A DNA stretch of 64,000 bases from Multifurca ochricompacta (Eukaryota; Basidiomycota; Agaricomycetes; Russulales; Russulaceae), in contig WTXG01000079.1 in the NCBI GenBank assembly GCA_022496185.1, positions 92,858 through 156,857 of the forward strand, written 5' to 3'. The position numbers and the translations under genes are program-made. This document shows, piece by piece, positions 23,321-34,366 of this stretch. Under the pieces are notes generated by a model. The model searched no databases and was not told the DNA's origin. It saw only the letters and a program-made list of their open reading frames with translations. The first letter of the stretch is position 1. Each line of letters starts with the position of its first letter.

Positions 23321-23955
23321 TACCATGAAAATTGGACAGTGGATGACTGGAAAAGGATCTTGTGGTCAGGTGAGACTATAATGAACAGAATTGGTTCAGA
23401 CAGAAGGAGCTACACTTGGAAAAATAAGGGAGAACCACCCTCTGACAGAACCACCACCATGACAGTCAAGCATGGAGGAGGAAGAACTTATGGTATTGGT
23501 CTTGTATGGGGTGGAATGGACTAGGAATGCTTACAGGGGTTCAGGGGATCATGAATTCATGCCAGTACTGTGATATTTTGGATGGCAGAGTGGTGGAAAG
23601 GTTTGAAAAGTTGGGAAATGGTGGAGGGTGAAACCATGTTTCAGCAGGACAATGACCCAAAACACAATTCCAAGAAGGCAAGCCAGCAGTTTTAAGACAG
23701 GAATATTGAAGCCTGGTATGGATAGCCCAATCCCTTGAAATATTAGCCCCATTGGACTCCTCTGGGTGGATCTGAAGAAGGTTCTTAACCAGTCAAGGGG
23801 GTACCTGAGTTGTGGGAGAGGGTGGTGGAGGAGTGGAATAAAAATGCACCAGAATGATGGTAAAAGGTTATAGAAATGATGACTAAAAGGATTCAAGGAG
23901 TTAGCAAGGCAAAAAGGGGTGAAATAAAGTAGTAATTGGGCAGATAGTGGACTTG
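23300..23955 (+). pseudogene. Tc-1 transposase, central and C-terminal part
   Basis: Plus strand: ENWTVDDWKRILWSGETIMN (first catalytic position Gly instead of the usual Asp of WSDE), then TVKHGGG. After a stop at 23522 come QQDNDPKHNSKKA (second catalytic Asp kept), a degenerate SPDLNPIE region and VPELWERVVEEWN. Several stops, so inactive. The N-terminal DNA-binding half is absent from this element. Confidence 0.85.
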
Positions 23956-24189
23956 AAATGTGGGTCAAAAAACTGTCCCAATGATGGATTGATTTGATTT
24001 GGTCATAAAATGCTTATATCATGGCCAATTGATTTGATCCAAATTGGGCATGGTAGCCAGGAAGCAGGGCGTTCAGACATACAGCTACACCATAACCAGA
24101 TTCCTAATTGCTGAGGTGCTATAGAGTGAATACTAGAAATGGTGCAAACATTGGGACAGTTTTTTGACCCACTGTATGTCACTCCTATC

Positions 24190-24390
24190 TAGTGTTTGCT
24201 ATGGGTAGGTGCAACCTGCTGGGTATGTGGTCAGGGTACATGTGGGTACAGGTTGGGGTCACATCTTCATACCCCTCATGTGACCCCTACCTGCAGACAC
24301 CCAACCCTTACCCCCCAGAGTGGGTAAGCTGAAATTGGAAGGGCAGCAATGAGGGTGGCAATGCATGTGGCATTGCACCAGCCACAGAAA
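24190..24390. mobile_element. hAT-2, truncated copy of the hAT-1 element
   Basis: Begins with the terminal repeat TAGTGTTTGCTATGGGTAGG. It is the reverse complement of 46708-46908 over about 200 bases. The other end is missing: a Copia LTR begins at 24391. The left flank CTCCTATC (24182-24189) would be the 8-bp duplication. Confidence 0.82.
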
Positions 24391-24523
24391 TGTCAAACAA
24401 TCATGCTGCTGGTTATACTGACTGTGGTTAGTAGTGGGTTAGGCTAGAAAAGACAAGTAACTTCAGAGATAGAAGGAACTCTGAAGTGTAAGAGATGAAA
24501 CAGACACCCTTATATACCCATGT
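24391..24523 (-). repeat. Copia LTR fragment (CopA type)
   Basis: Starts TGTCAAACAATCATGC like the CopA LTR and runs through the stem-loop to the TATA box, then breaks inside the LTR at CCCAT (24523). The next base belongs to CopC. The break fuses three LTR-derived codons and a stop to the CopC frame. Confidence 0.88.
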
Positions 24524-27500
24524 AGTGGAAGCGGATATCAATATGTTTTATCTGTCGCTCTTGTACAGGATTAGAGGCCATAAAGATGGAGCCTTGGTTA
24601 TCACCGCAGAGGGGAATGGGTCCCAGATCAATGCCAATTTCGCTTAGAAGTGATTTGATCCATACAATCTGTCGCGTTGTGTCAGAAAGCGACATGTATT
24701 CTGCTTCAGTGGATGAGAGCGCTGTGGTCTTTTGCGCTCTAGAATTCCAGCTGAATATCCCATTCGCTATTTTCACCATATATCCAGTAGTAGATCGGCG
24801 ATCTATTGGGTTTGACGCCCAATCAGAATCAGCGCACGCGATCAATCCGCCATTTGATCTGCCATCGTAGATAAGCGTGTAATCGGATGTGCCGGCTAAA
24901 TATTGGCAGATATACAGCACTCGATCAAGATGATCTTGAGATGGATTAGCGGCAAATTGAGATAGCCTTGTCACTGCAAAGGCAATATCTGGTCGCGTGC
25001 CCAACATAATGTAAAGTAATGAGCCGATTACTTGTTGGAACTTTGAACGAATGGAAGGATCAGCAGGTTCAGTGTTAGGCTCTGGATGATAGCCTTCTGG
25101 GAGAGGAGTGGGCGCAAATTTCGCGTTGAGCATCCCAAAGCATTGCAGCACTTTAGTTAGGTATGGCTGTTGATCAAGTAGAATTTTGCCATCCTTCCTA
25201 GTTATGCGCATTCGCAAGAACTCCTTTGTATCTCCTAGATCCCTGCACTCCCATTTGTTCATAAAGTCAGTTTTTAATTTTCTGACTAGGACTTCGTCAT
25301 TTCCCATAAATAATGCATCATCGACATATACAATGATGACGACGATTGACCCATTATTAGCCTTATATAGAAATAGGCCTGAGTCTGAGAGTAGGCATTT
25401 ACAGCCCATCACTGCCATGGATTTATCCAGCGCCTTCCACCATGCTAAGGCAGCTTGTTTAAGACCATAAATGGTGCGTTGTAGTCGTAGCACTTTGGTT
25501 TCTTGTCCTTTAATTTTGAAACCTTCAGGTTGTTCCATGTATAGCTCTTCATCTAGTTCACCATACAGGAAAGCGCTTTTGACGTCTAATCCAGTGATGT
25601 GCCAATCCTCAAGCGCTGCAAGCGCGAGCATCAACCGGACAGTCTCAAACCTTACAACAGGCGAGAATATTTCATTAAAGTCAATGCCTTCAACCTGAGA
25701 AAAGCCTTTGGCAACAAGCCTAGCTTTTTTACGACCATCAGATTTTTGGTCAAAGACCCATCTGTTTTTTATTGTCTTCCTCCCTTTGGGAGGGTCCACA
25801 AGCATAAAGATGTTCCGTCTGCGAAGTGCCTCAAGTTCTTCGCGACAGGCAGTCTTCCATTCCTTTTGTTGCGCGTCAGGCATGCGCAAAATATCTCTAT
25901 ATGTCCACTCTCGTATATTGGACATGTCTAGTGGCTGTGAATCATGTGGAACTGCTTTGGTGAGCAGATAATTCACAAATTCTCCTCCCCCTTCCTGGGC
26001 TAGTTGAGATACGAGATCTACAAGATCCTCAACTTCATCATCACTCCCCCTTATGGGTGTAAGCGGATCGTTGCTAGTGTGGGCCGGAGTGTCGAGACTA
26101 GGACCAGGAACCTGTCTCAAATGCGCGGATGGAATTGGGGAGCTACCCCGAGGTTCCACTGCTCGTCTCCATTGCCGCATCCGCTGAATGTCTGTAATCT
26201 GATCGACGGGGTGCCTGTTATCCCCATAGACATTTCCAGGGCGAAGTGCAACTTTCCTTTCCCGTGTAGAGCACCACAAAGGCACTGGTTGTTGTTCTGG
26301 CACAGGAGAAGGCAAGGGTACCTCTGGCTGTGAAGCGCTAGGTTCTTTGTCAAGAACCTGAGGTCCTTCTATTTGTTTGGAAGGTGGAAGGCGAGATGGT
26401 AGGAAATCATCATCGTCCACTAAAGGAATGGGCTGTGTATCCGGCCCTTCAGTATGTAGAGGCTCATTCAATTTTGTAACTCCACGCCGTCTGGTGGAAT
26501 CACACTTAGGGAAGAGATTCTCATCAAAGAGGGCTGTAGCTTGCGTGTATAATTGATTATTGCTAAGCCTCATGAACAGATGGCCTTTAATGCCATCTGC
26601 CTGCCCAATGTACACCATAAGTTCTGACTTAGGTGCTAGTTTATTGCTGCGATGTTCTTCAGGAATGTAGACATACGCACCACATCCAAAGACGCGCAAA
26701 TGAGATATCTCTGGTGCCTCTCCATGTAGTTTTTCATAAGGTGTCTGCCATTTCAGGCGACGTACAGGAGTCCTATTGTAGAGATGCACTGCATGCAATA
26801 CAGCAAATTCCCACCAAGAGTCTGGAAGACATGACTCAATGCGCATCGATTGCGCTTTATCCATACAAGTGTGCATGAAGCGCTCCGCACGGCCGTTTTG
26901 TTGGGGAGTATAAGGCACGCTCTGTAGGATTTTTATCCCTTCATCTTTTAGTACATTCATAAATACATCAGACTTGTATTCGCCACCAGCATCAGACATC
27001 CATTCTTTAATGGTGGTGTTATGTTGATTTTTAATCATGGCAAGGAATTGTCGCAAAGCATTTATTGCAGCAGACTTAGTGCGCAAACAGACAATCCATG
27101 CGAATGACGTATAATCATCAATAAAGCTGATAAAATATTTGTATTTATGATAAGATTCTACCGGGAAGATCTTCAGATCTGAATGAATGCGCTCAAATGG
27201 CTTTGAGGCACATGTTTCAGACGGGAGATAAGATTGCGAAGGCATCTTGCCTTGTGCGCATCCCGGGCATAAGGGAGCTGTCTTCGGATAAGATAGATCT
27301 CGGGGGAATCCCTTAGTGTGATCTTTAGCATGACGTAAGACTTCCTTTGAAGGATGTCCTAGGCGCTTATGCATTCGATCGTAATCTACAGTGTAGATTG
27401 TGGAGTAAGATCGTAAATTAGCGATCTTAGAATGAAGCCAATAGATAGTTTGGCCAGGAATTGCCAGATGGCATTGAATAACAGGGACTTTTGATCCCTT

Positions 27501-28622
27501 ATTGCACAAGGTTAATTGGTGTTCGTCCCCATAGACATTCAGCCCTTGCTTAAGAAATTCTCCGACACTCAGGAGTCTCCCAGTAATATCAGGAATGTAA
27601 TATACTGGATATAAGCACATAGTGCGCGTTCTAGTGACTCCATTGTATGTGACATTGTGTTCTAGTAGAACTGTACCCTTCCCTTTGATATAGATTGGCT
27701 TAGAAGCCGTTTTAACAGGCTCAGGGTTCGCCATGTCCTCATACTCAATGAAATCGTCGAGAGAAAAGGTAAAGTGCGATGAAGCACCTGAATCTAAGAG
27801 CCATGTTATATGGCTATCATCCGTAGTCTTTCCTTTACATTTAGCACACAGGCAATTATGCTGCAACTCAAATATATTGGTATATGACCTAAAGTCATGT
27901 ACTGTGCTGTTTACTCCTGCATAACAACGGCTCTCAATGGGGGGTTCCCTAGAAGCGCGAACTAAAGAAGTGTAAATGCATCTATAAGCTTTGCAGGGTA
28001 GAAGGAAAGGAGGGACGTACACATCTTGATCGTCATCCTCGTCTAGACCAGCCAGATCAGCCAACTGATCATCAAGATGATCAGAACCCCAGTCCAGAGG
28101 ATTATTGGGGTCCTCCTCCTCGTCTTCTGAATCAATGTCGATAGGCGAGGGGGATCTGGTTTTCTTGCGGGGCGGCTCATCTCCATCCTCTTCAAGGTCC
28201 TCCAGTTTGGTCTTACTGGACGACGCTCTTGAGAATTGGTCAGTGATGCGGGCCTCAAGCGGTTTAATGTTACAAGAGGTCCCTGGCACACCTATATCGT
28301 TGCACAGATCCAAGGCTTGGTTAAACGCTTGATAGCGGCCAGGGATCTGCTCCTTAGGTGTGGTATGCATCACGATGCGAGGCCTTCCGTTCCTGTAATG
28401 AGATTTAAACGCAGGAGGTGAGGGAATGGATGGCGTGGTCATGAGATGAGGAGGAGGGAAGAACGCCTGATTGGCGATGTGAGAATGCTGCTGTCCCTTG
28501 GACTGCTGATTATCTCTGTACTTCTTCCTGGCACAGCGCCCGCGCTGGAATTTCTGATCCGACTGTTTCTCCGCTTGCTCCGGCTGCTTGCCACCGAAGT
28601 GTTTCTGCTGATTAAAGCGAGG
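24513..28622 (-). CDS. pol: CopC polyprotein: protease, integrase, RT, RNase H (truncated)
   Basis: One open frame of about 1370 codons without frameshift. Order: basic, Gln-rich segment; acidic segment with SPSPIDIDSEDEEEDP (about 28150); protease WLLDSGASSHFTFSLDD (about 27800). Integrase finger HKRLGHPSKEVLRHAKDHTK...CPGCAQGK is followed by the catalytic set HSDLK, MSDAGGEYKS, PQQNGRAERF, all present. RT has GLDVKSAFLYGELDEELYM and VIVYVDDALF; RNase H has SWNSRAQKT, SSTEAEYMSLSD and CGDNQGSIFM. The end after IDIRFHY is chimeric. The first ~40 codons of the longer frame (up to 28742) are GypB LTR and not CopC. Confidence 0.93.
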
Positions 28623-28627
28623 GTCAC

Positions 28628-29246
28628 TGTGACAATCTGCGGTTTGCGTGACGTTTCGTAACGGCGTGTGACGACATTGTGACCGATATGTCGCACACGC
28701 TGTGATAGCTGCCCCCTCTGAAGTCCCCATTTCTTTCATCATTTATTATCTGTAGAGGGTGCAACCCCTCCTTTTCACTCATGTCCTATTATATCTCACT
28801 CCAGGGCATAACCCCTGGGATCCAGGACTACTGATCTACTTATCAGAACCCTTTATTTAGCTTATACACTTCTGATGTACCTGTTACTGATGTGCCTCTC
28901 TTTGATGTGCCTTCTCAAACATGTATTTAGACTACTAGGTTACAGAGACAGACCCTAAGTCTGTTCTCTTGTATCTAATACAGGTGTATTCGACTTCACA
29001 GAACTCCACTTGAACTCCCTAAGTGGCAGCTTAAGGAGCCTTCTCCCCAGTAAGCTCAGCAGGGCATATTGCCGCTGCCTTCGACTTTGTTTCCTGCACG
29101 CGCCCCCTCCATATCGTCATGGGCACTTGAAACTTGACCCAATTTAGATCTTCTTTGTTAGAAACCGAATCTTGAGCGCGCCCGCATCTTGAGGGCCTTC
29201 GGACATCGAAAACGAGACCGGACACAGCAGGCACCTGGCTGTGACA
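28628..29246 (+). repeat. GypB 5' LTR
   Basis: 619 bp, TGTGACAATC...GGCTGTGACA. The predicted transcript start and self-primer TAAGTCTGTTCT is at 28956-28967. One base shorter than the 3' LTR (CTTGACCC against CTTTGACCC near the end). Confidence 0.95.
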
Positions 29247-29248
29247 TT

Positions 29249-29260
29249 AGAACAGACTTA
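29249..29260 (+). promoter_or_regulatory. GypB self-primer binding site
   Basis: AGAACAGACTTA, starting 2 nt after the LTR, is a perfect 12-nt complement of TAAGTCTGTTCT at 28956-28967. No tRNA-type TGG start is present. Confidence 0.85.
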
Positions 29261-29424
29261 TTGAATTTCAGAAAACAGATCACTCACCAAAACGCAGGGA
29301 GACGACGACGCATCCCCTGCCCCGACACTAGACACTACGGCCGCCACTCGATTCCCCTTTGTAATCCCTGCACGGCCTGAAGATAATATCCCACAACATT
29401 TGAAACATCCGCGCGTTGGCTTGA

Positions 29425-30894
29425 AGCGCGCAACAAGACGTCCCCTTCCGAGGTTACTGGGTACCGTATCGACGAACTAATCTTGCTGTAGACTGGTATC
29501 GTGGAGTCTGGTACCACATCCATCCTAACAACCTAAACCAAATTGAAGCAATCAGAGTTGCACCAGAAGAAACAGGGCTGAACTTACCAGACGACCCCTT
29601 CCTCGCACCCATAATTCTCCCATCAGCGCCAACGACGACTTCCCTCTTGGGTCAGAACGTTACCAGTACTATAGCCCCCATGGCGACGATAACAACCAGC
29701 ACAACCACCACGACTCCAGGACGCGCGCGTGGGGCTTCGTTCACACAACCTAGCACAAGCGCAATCAGCCAAAACGCCAGCACAGGACTTACCTTGCCAG
29801 GACCAGGCGGACCCCTTGGAGGAAATCCAGGTGGAGGACCACCCGGAGGAGGACCACCCAGTGGAGGACCTGGGGGAGGAGGAGGACCTCAAGGCCCAAT
29901 CGTACCCCCGGGACCAGGACCACATGCTCCAGGAGGACGCATTGAAGGAGCGCCCCCACCGTTCTTCGAAGGAGACCGATCCACGGCGAAGAGGTGGTTT
30001 TCTCAACTTGAGCTACACCTTTTCTTGAACAAACATGCTGCAACCGTCATTGACGAGCAGAGTTGAGTTGCCTACGTACTAGCATTGATGAGAGGACCCA
30101 AGGTTGACCAATGGGTCGAAGAACAAACCGACTGGCTCGTCGACATGGCACAAAACAGAATTAGAGTTCAACGCCCTTGGAATGTCTTCCGTCAAACCTT
30201 CTTTGCCGCATGGTCTGACATGGCGGCCGGACAAAAGGCATTACAGGCGCTCGAGAAATTACAAATGAAAGAAGGCAATATTGATGACTATATCGCCGAG
30301 TTCCGCGATCTAGCCGTCCGAGCCGGGCTACACCTCGATGACGCCACCGTTCGACAATATTTCTATCGTGGACTACCCACCCGACTAGTATCGACAATGT
30401 TGACTCAAGATCAGCCACAGACTCTGGAGGAGGCAGCCGATTCAGCTAGGAGACATCATGCCAACTATGTTTTCATGAAAGGTCTCATTGGTAACAAGAA
30501 AGCCACAGATCCATCCCCGCGTGGTAATAAATTCACCTTCTACAAGAAACGAGATCCAAATGCAATGGATGTGGACGCGATCAAAAAGGCAGTCACCTCC
30601 GAGGATAAAGAGCGTTACAAAAAGGAAGGCCGATGCTTCGAATGCGGCCGTCGGGGACACTTAGTCCGAGATTGCCCGAACAGAAGCCCACGGCCAACTA
30701 CGAGCACGCCGGCCCGAACTGCCACTATCACAGAAGTGACTCCGATGACTGCGACGGTACCCACCGGATCAAACGAACCCAAATCCACGATTGACGTCGT
30801 CGCGCTCGCAACTGCCTTGAAGACGATGACCGACGATCAACGTCTAGAGCTCCAAAATCAATTCAAGGACAATGAGGATTTTTATATCACTTGA
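29425..30894 (+). pseudogene. gag: GypB gag, one nonsense codon
   Basis: The frame is open from 29425, without ATG until MATITTS (29680), and contains WYRGVWYHIHPNN, a motif resembling the GypA N-terminal domain. A Gly/Pro-rich run (29806-29950) leads to PPPFFEGDRSTAKRWF. TGA at 30064 interrupts it, probably from CGA because the frame continues VAYVLALMRGPKVDQWVEEQ. Then come the capsid-like part (LQMKEGNIDDYIAEFRDLA) and a zinc knuckle CFECGRRGHLVRDC (about 30632-30673). It ends TGA 30892-30894, behind the frameshift heptamer. A frameshift near 29424 may separate more N-terminal codons. Confidence 0.85.
30876..30882 (+). promoter_or_regulatory. GypB -1 frameshift heptamer GGATTTT
   Basis: Gag codons GAG GAT TTT TAT; the pol frame is -1 and open from 30876. 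The 19-nt overlap of the two frames contains this site. G GAU UUU is the heptamer known for dianthovirus frameshifting. Confidence 0.75.
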
Positions 30895-33800
30895 ATGATG
30901 CGGCCTTCATTCGAGCGTTAGTTTCACATCATGTATTCATTTCACCACTCCGAGCAATGAAAATATCCATCCCTGTATATGGTGTGAAAGAAATGGCCAA
31001 CATAGAAGCACTTGTTGATAGTGGTGCAACAGAGAACTTCATTAACTATAGGACAGTTGTCAGGTATCGACTCCCAACCAAACGACTCACCATTCCAAAA
31101 AAACTACGAAACGCGGATGGGACACCAAACGCTACTCGAAACATCGACCAATATGTTGATCTTGATATAACCACAGATGATAAACTTAGACGACATCGGT
31201 TCTATATCGCCTCTATTGGGACAGATCAGATGATCTTAGGATATCCATGGTTCGCCGCTAGTAACCCAGCAATAGACTGGACACAAGGACGTCTTATGCA
31301 ATCCATCCGACTTAATATACCCGAAGAACATGTTAAGCGACTCAATATAGCTCAAGAACTGGCGATTAAAGCGAAGGACAACCTAGAGTGCTCTTGGGAC
31401 CAGATAGTACCCCAGGAATATCACAGACATCAGAAAGTGTTCAGCGACCAAGAAGCTCAACGATTCCCGGAAGCCAGGCCTTGGGATCATCGGATCGAGC
31501 TAAAACCAGAAGCGCCGGCAACGTTGGATTGTAAGATCTACCCCTTAGGACCAGGAGAACAAGACGCGTTAAATAAATTCTTGGAGGAACATTTGCAGAA
31601 AGGGTATATCCAGGAGTCTAAGTCCCCTTATGCATCTCCATTCTTCTTTATCAAGAAAAAAGATGGAAAGCTAAGACCGGTTCAGGATTATCGCAAGCTC
31701 AATGAGTGGACGATCCGAAATACTTACCCCTTACCATTAATCCCTGAACTCATAGATCGAGTCCGCGGCAGTACCTTGTTCACAAAGATGGATGTCCGCT
31801 GGGGGTATAATAACATCCGCATCTACCCAGAAGATCAATGGAAAGCAGCTTTCAAGACGAATCGCGGCTTGTACGAACCGAACGTTATGTTCTTCGGTTT
31901 AACCAACTCCCCAGCTACGTTCCAAACTATGATGAATGCAGAGTTTAGGGACGAACTTAACGAACGAGACAAAACGGGCAGAGCTTGGTTCACTGTCTAT
32001 ATGGATGACATTCTTATTCACACTGATCATGATCTCCGGAACCATCAATCTAAAGTACATCGCGTCTTGGATAAGCTTAACAAATTGGACCTGTATCTCA
32101 AGCCGGAAAAATGCGCCTTTGAACAGACGCGCATAGAGTATCTTGGACTCATCCTCGAAGGAAATCAAGTGCATATGGATCCAGTTAAGGTGGAGGGCGT
32201 CGCTACATGGAAGGTACCCACCACGGTGAAGGAGGTCCGGTCATTCCTGGGATTTTGTCAGTTCTACCGACGATTCATTCAAGGATTCAGCAAGATCGCA
32301 GCCCCATTGAATGCACTTACGAGCGTAAAGAACCCCTGGACGTGGACCGCGACAGAACAAGGAGCATTCGATACCCTCAAGCAAAGAGTTACCTCTAAAC
32401 CTGTACTAATGCAGCCAGACTTCGAAGAACCCTTCATCGTCGATGCTGATGCCTCGGGATATGCACTAGGAGCGACGCTCAGTCAAAAGGATCGAGAAGG
32501 ACGACTCCATCCTGTCGCGTACCTATCAAAAACCCTAGATGCGACGCAACGTAACTGGGACATTTATGATCGCGAACTGTTCGCAATCATCATCGCGTTT
32601 AGATCTTGGCACCAATACCTCCTGGGTGCCAAGCATAAGGTACAAGTGCGGACCGATCATAATAACCTCCAGTACTTCAAGGAACCACAGAAACTAAACC
32701 GCCGGCAAGCCAGATGGCTCCAAGAACTTGCTGACTTTGACTTTACCCTAGAACATGTCCCGGGAAAACTCCACACAGTTGCCGATATGCTCTCGCGCCG
32801 ACCGGATGCGGACCATGGCATCGATGACAATGAAGAGATTACAGTTCTACCAGCGGAACTGTTCATCAAGACGTCGAAATTGGAAAAACGGCCTTTTCCT
32901 ATTACCCTCCCTGAACGACGCGAAGTCCTTCAACGACATCACGATCACATCCTGGCAGGACACCCAGGCATAGACAAAACCACACGAGGAGTTCAACGCA
33001 AGTATGAGGGACATGATCTCAAAGATTTCGTACGCGATTACGTCAAAGGCTGCGCTAAATGTCAAGAGAATAAGCCAAAGCTTACGAAGAAAGTGCCAAC
33101 CTTTCCGCTAGACGTACCGGCAACGATCGGCCCATTTCAATACATTGCTATGGATCTAATTACGGATCTCCCATCAACCGGAAAGTATGACGCTGTACTG
33201 ACTATTGTAGACCAAGGCTGCTCTAAAGCCGCTCGTTTCATTCCATGCTCTAAAGACATCACGGGAGAAGGCGTAGCTACCCTATACTACCGCCATCTCT
33301 TCCCATTCTTTGGAATTCCAAGACGTATCATCTCGGATCGTGATCCGCGCTTCACTTTGCACTTCTCGCGTGCACTCGCAAAAACACTGCAGATTCAACA
33401 AAACTTGTCAACAGCTTTCCACCCCCAAACTGACGGTTCCAGCGAGCGTATGAACCTTTGGCTGGAACAATATCTACGTCTTTGGCTAGGTGACGATCAA
33501 TATAAATGGCCAGAGTACTTACCTCTAGCCGAGTATGTGCACAACTCGTGGCCGCATGACAAAACAAAACTTTCGCCCCACTCACTCATCCATGGCATAC
33601 AGTTTGATTGGAAGGCAGAGACTACTGACACAACTGTACCACAGGTTGACGAGCGATTGCGCGATCTCCGAGACACGCGAACGCGAGCAGAAGATGCGTT
33701 TAGGATAACTAAGGAACAACCAATCCGCCCTCAGTTTGCGGTTGGAACACAAGTATGGTTAGAAGGAAAGCATCTCAAAACACACTTCCCCTCTTCAAAA

Positions 33801-34184
33801 CTAGCCCCTAGACGATACGGACCATTCCGGATTCTCGCCTCCATCTCCCCGGTTGCCTATCGTCTCGCTCTACCAACACACATGAAGATCCACAATGTAT
33901 TTCACATCGATCTCTTAACGCCTTACCAAGAAACTGATGCCCATGGACCTAACTACACGAGACCCCCGCCCGACCTCATCAATCAGGAAGAGGAGTATGA
34001 AATAGACGCGATCTTAAATCATCGCACACATGGCCGATCGAAAACGCTACAGTACCTGGTCAGCTGGAAAGGCTACCCAACGAGTGATAACTCATGGGTA
34101 GATGAGGCTGATTGTCACGCACCGGACCTACTCAAGTCCTATCACACCTCACTGGCGAGGCGCCAGAATCGGCACCACCCTTAA
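30882..34184 (+). CDS. pol: GypB pol: protease, RT, RNase H, integrase, chromodomain
   Basis: About 1100 intact codons, read as a -1 extension of Gag. Residues counted from 30891: protease EALVDSGATENF (39-50); RT with [30 protein letters not shown] and YMDD (370-373); RNase H VDADASGYALGATLSQ (about 515); integrase finger GHPGIDKTTRGVQ...CAKCQENK (about 690-730). The integrase core carries MDLITDLP, SDRDPRF and QTDGSSERMN, giving D, D, E. A chromodomain lies near the end (TLQYLVSWKGYPTSDNSWVD, about 1045-1065), which in this clade binds histone H3 tails and steers insertion. No stop or frameshift seen; probably competent. Confidence 0.96.
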   Translation, partial: LYHLNDAAFIRALVSHHVFISPLRAMKISIPVYGVKEMANIEALVDSGATENFINYRTVVRYRLPTKRLTIPKKLRNADGTPNATRNIDQYVDLDITTDDKLRRHRFYIASIGTDQMILGYPWFAASNPAIDWTQGRLMQSIRLNIPEEHVKRLNIAQELAIKAKDNLECSWDQIVPQEYHRHQKVFSDQEAQRFPEARPWDHRIELKPEAPATLDCKIYPLGPGEQDALNKFLEEHLQKGYIQESKSPYASPFFFIKKKDGKLRPVQDYRKLNEWTIRNTYPLPLIPELIDRVRGSTLFTKMDVRWGYNNIRIYPEDQWKAAFKTNRGLYEPNVMFFGLTNSPATFQTMMNAEFRDELNERDKTGRAWFTVYMDDILIHTDHDLRNHQSKVHRVLDKLNKLDLYLKPEKCAFEQTRIEYLGLILEGNQVHMDPVKVEGVATWKVPTTVKEVRSFLGFCQFYRRFIQGFSKIAAPLNALTSVKNPWTWTATEQGAFDTLKQRVTSKPVLMQPDFEEPFIVDADASGYALGATLSQKDREGRLHPVAYLSKTLDATQRNWDIYDRELFAIIIAFRSWHQYLLGAKHKVQVRTDHNNLQYFKEPQKLNRRQARWLQELADFDFTLEHVPGKLHTVADMLSRRPDADHGIDDNEEITVLPAELFIKTSKLEKRPFPITLPERREVLQRHHDHILAGHPGIDKTTRGVQRKYEGHDLKDFVRDYVKGCAKCQENKPKLTKKVPTFPLDVPATIGPFQYIAMDLITDLPSTGKYDAVLTIVDQGCSKAARFIPCSKDITGEGVATLYYRHLFPFFGIPRRIISDRDPRFTLHFSRALAKTLQIQQNLSTAFHPQTDGSSERMNLWLEQYLRLWLGDDQYKWPEYLPLAEYVHNSWPHDKTKLSPHSLIHGIQFDWKAETTDTTVPQVDERLRDLRDTRTRAEDAFRITKEQPIRPQFAVGTQVWLEGKHLKTHFPSSKLAPRRYGPFRILASISPVAYRLALPTHMKIHNVFHIDLLTPYQETDAHGPNYTRPPPDLINQEEEYEIDAILNHRTHGRSKTLQYLVSWKGYPTSDNSWVDEADCHAPDLLKSYHTSLARRQNRHHP

Positions 34185-34366
34185 GGAGGGGGTGAATTTC
34201 GCTGATTTCATTGTTTCACTGATTTAGACCCGACCCCTCAGAGATTTCGCCTTTTGGACCCTTCAAACCAGTTCCCCATCTCCACCAAATAATCCTCGCC
34301 CTGGCTCGTACAAAACGCACTATCCGCCTCTTTCAACCCCGAAAGCTACCTAAGTCGATACCCAGA
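34185..34366 (+). other. GypB pol-ORF3 spacer
   Basis: 182 bases without a frame between the pol stop and the ORF3 ATG. No splice or ribosome signal is clear. Confidence 0.6.

Larger units (their letters stand above)
22580..24174. mobile_element. Tc-1, mirror-image Tc1/mariner element
   Basis: 1595 bp, flanked by TA on both sides (22578-22579, 24175-24176). Ends CAGTGGGTC...GACCCACTG. Two gap-free arms of 741 bp (22580-23320 and 23434-24174) are inverted copies with a few mismatches, around a 113-bp spacer. Each arm holds a terminal unit of about 214 bp, which has its own inner inverted copy of the end sequence (GGGACAGTTTTTTGACCCA near 22790), plus the C-terminal half of a Tc1 transposase. 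Confidence 0.93.

Noticed and set aside
22786..23968. Two near-identical 139-codon proteins facing each other (22786-23205 and 23549-23968)
   Set aside because: They are antisense shadows of the transposase C-terminus in the two arms of Tc-1; the sense strand carries the transposase motifs.
28623..28742. N-terminus of the CopC open frame from 28742 as native CopC
   Set aside because: The first ~40 codons are antisense GypB LTR; the same residues occur at 35599 onward in the other LTR. CopC proper joins at the GTCAC duplication.
29806..29950. Gly/Pro-rich run in GypB as a separate collagen-like gene
   Set aside because: It is in frame inside gag, between the N-terminal part and the PPPFFEGDRS block shared with GypD.
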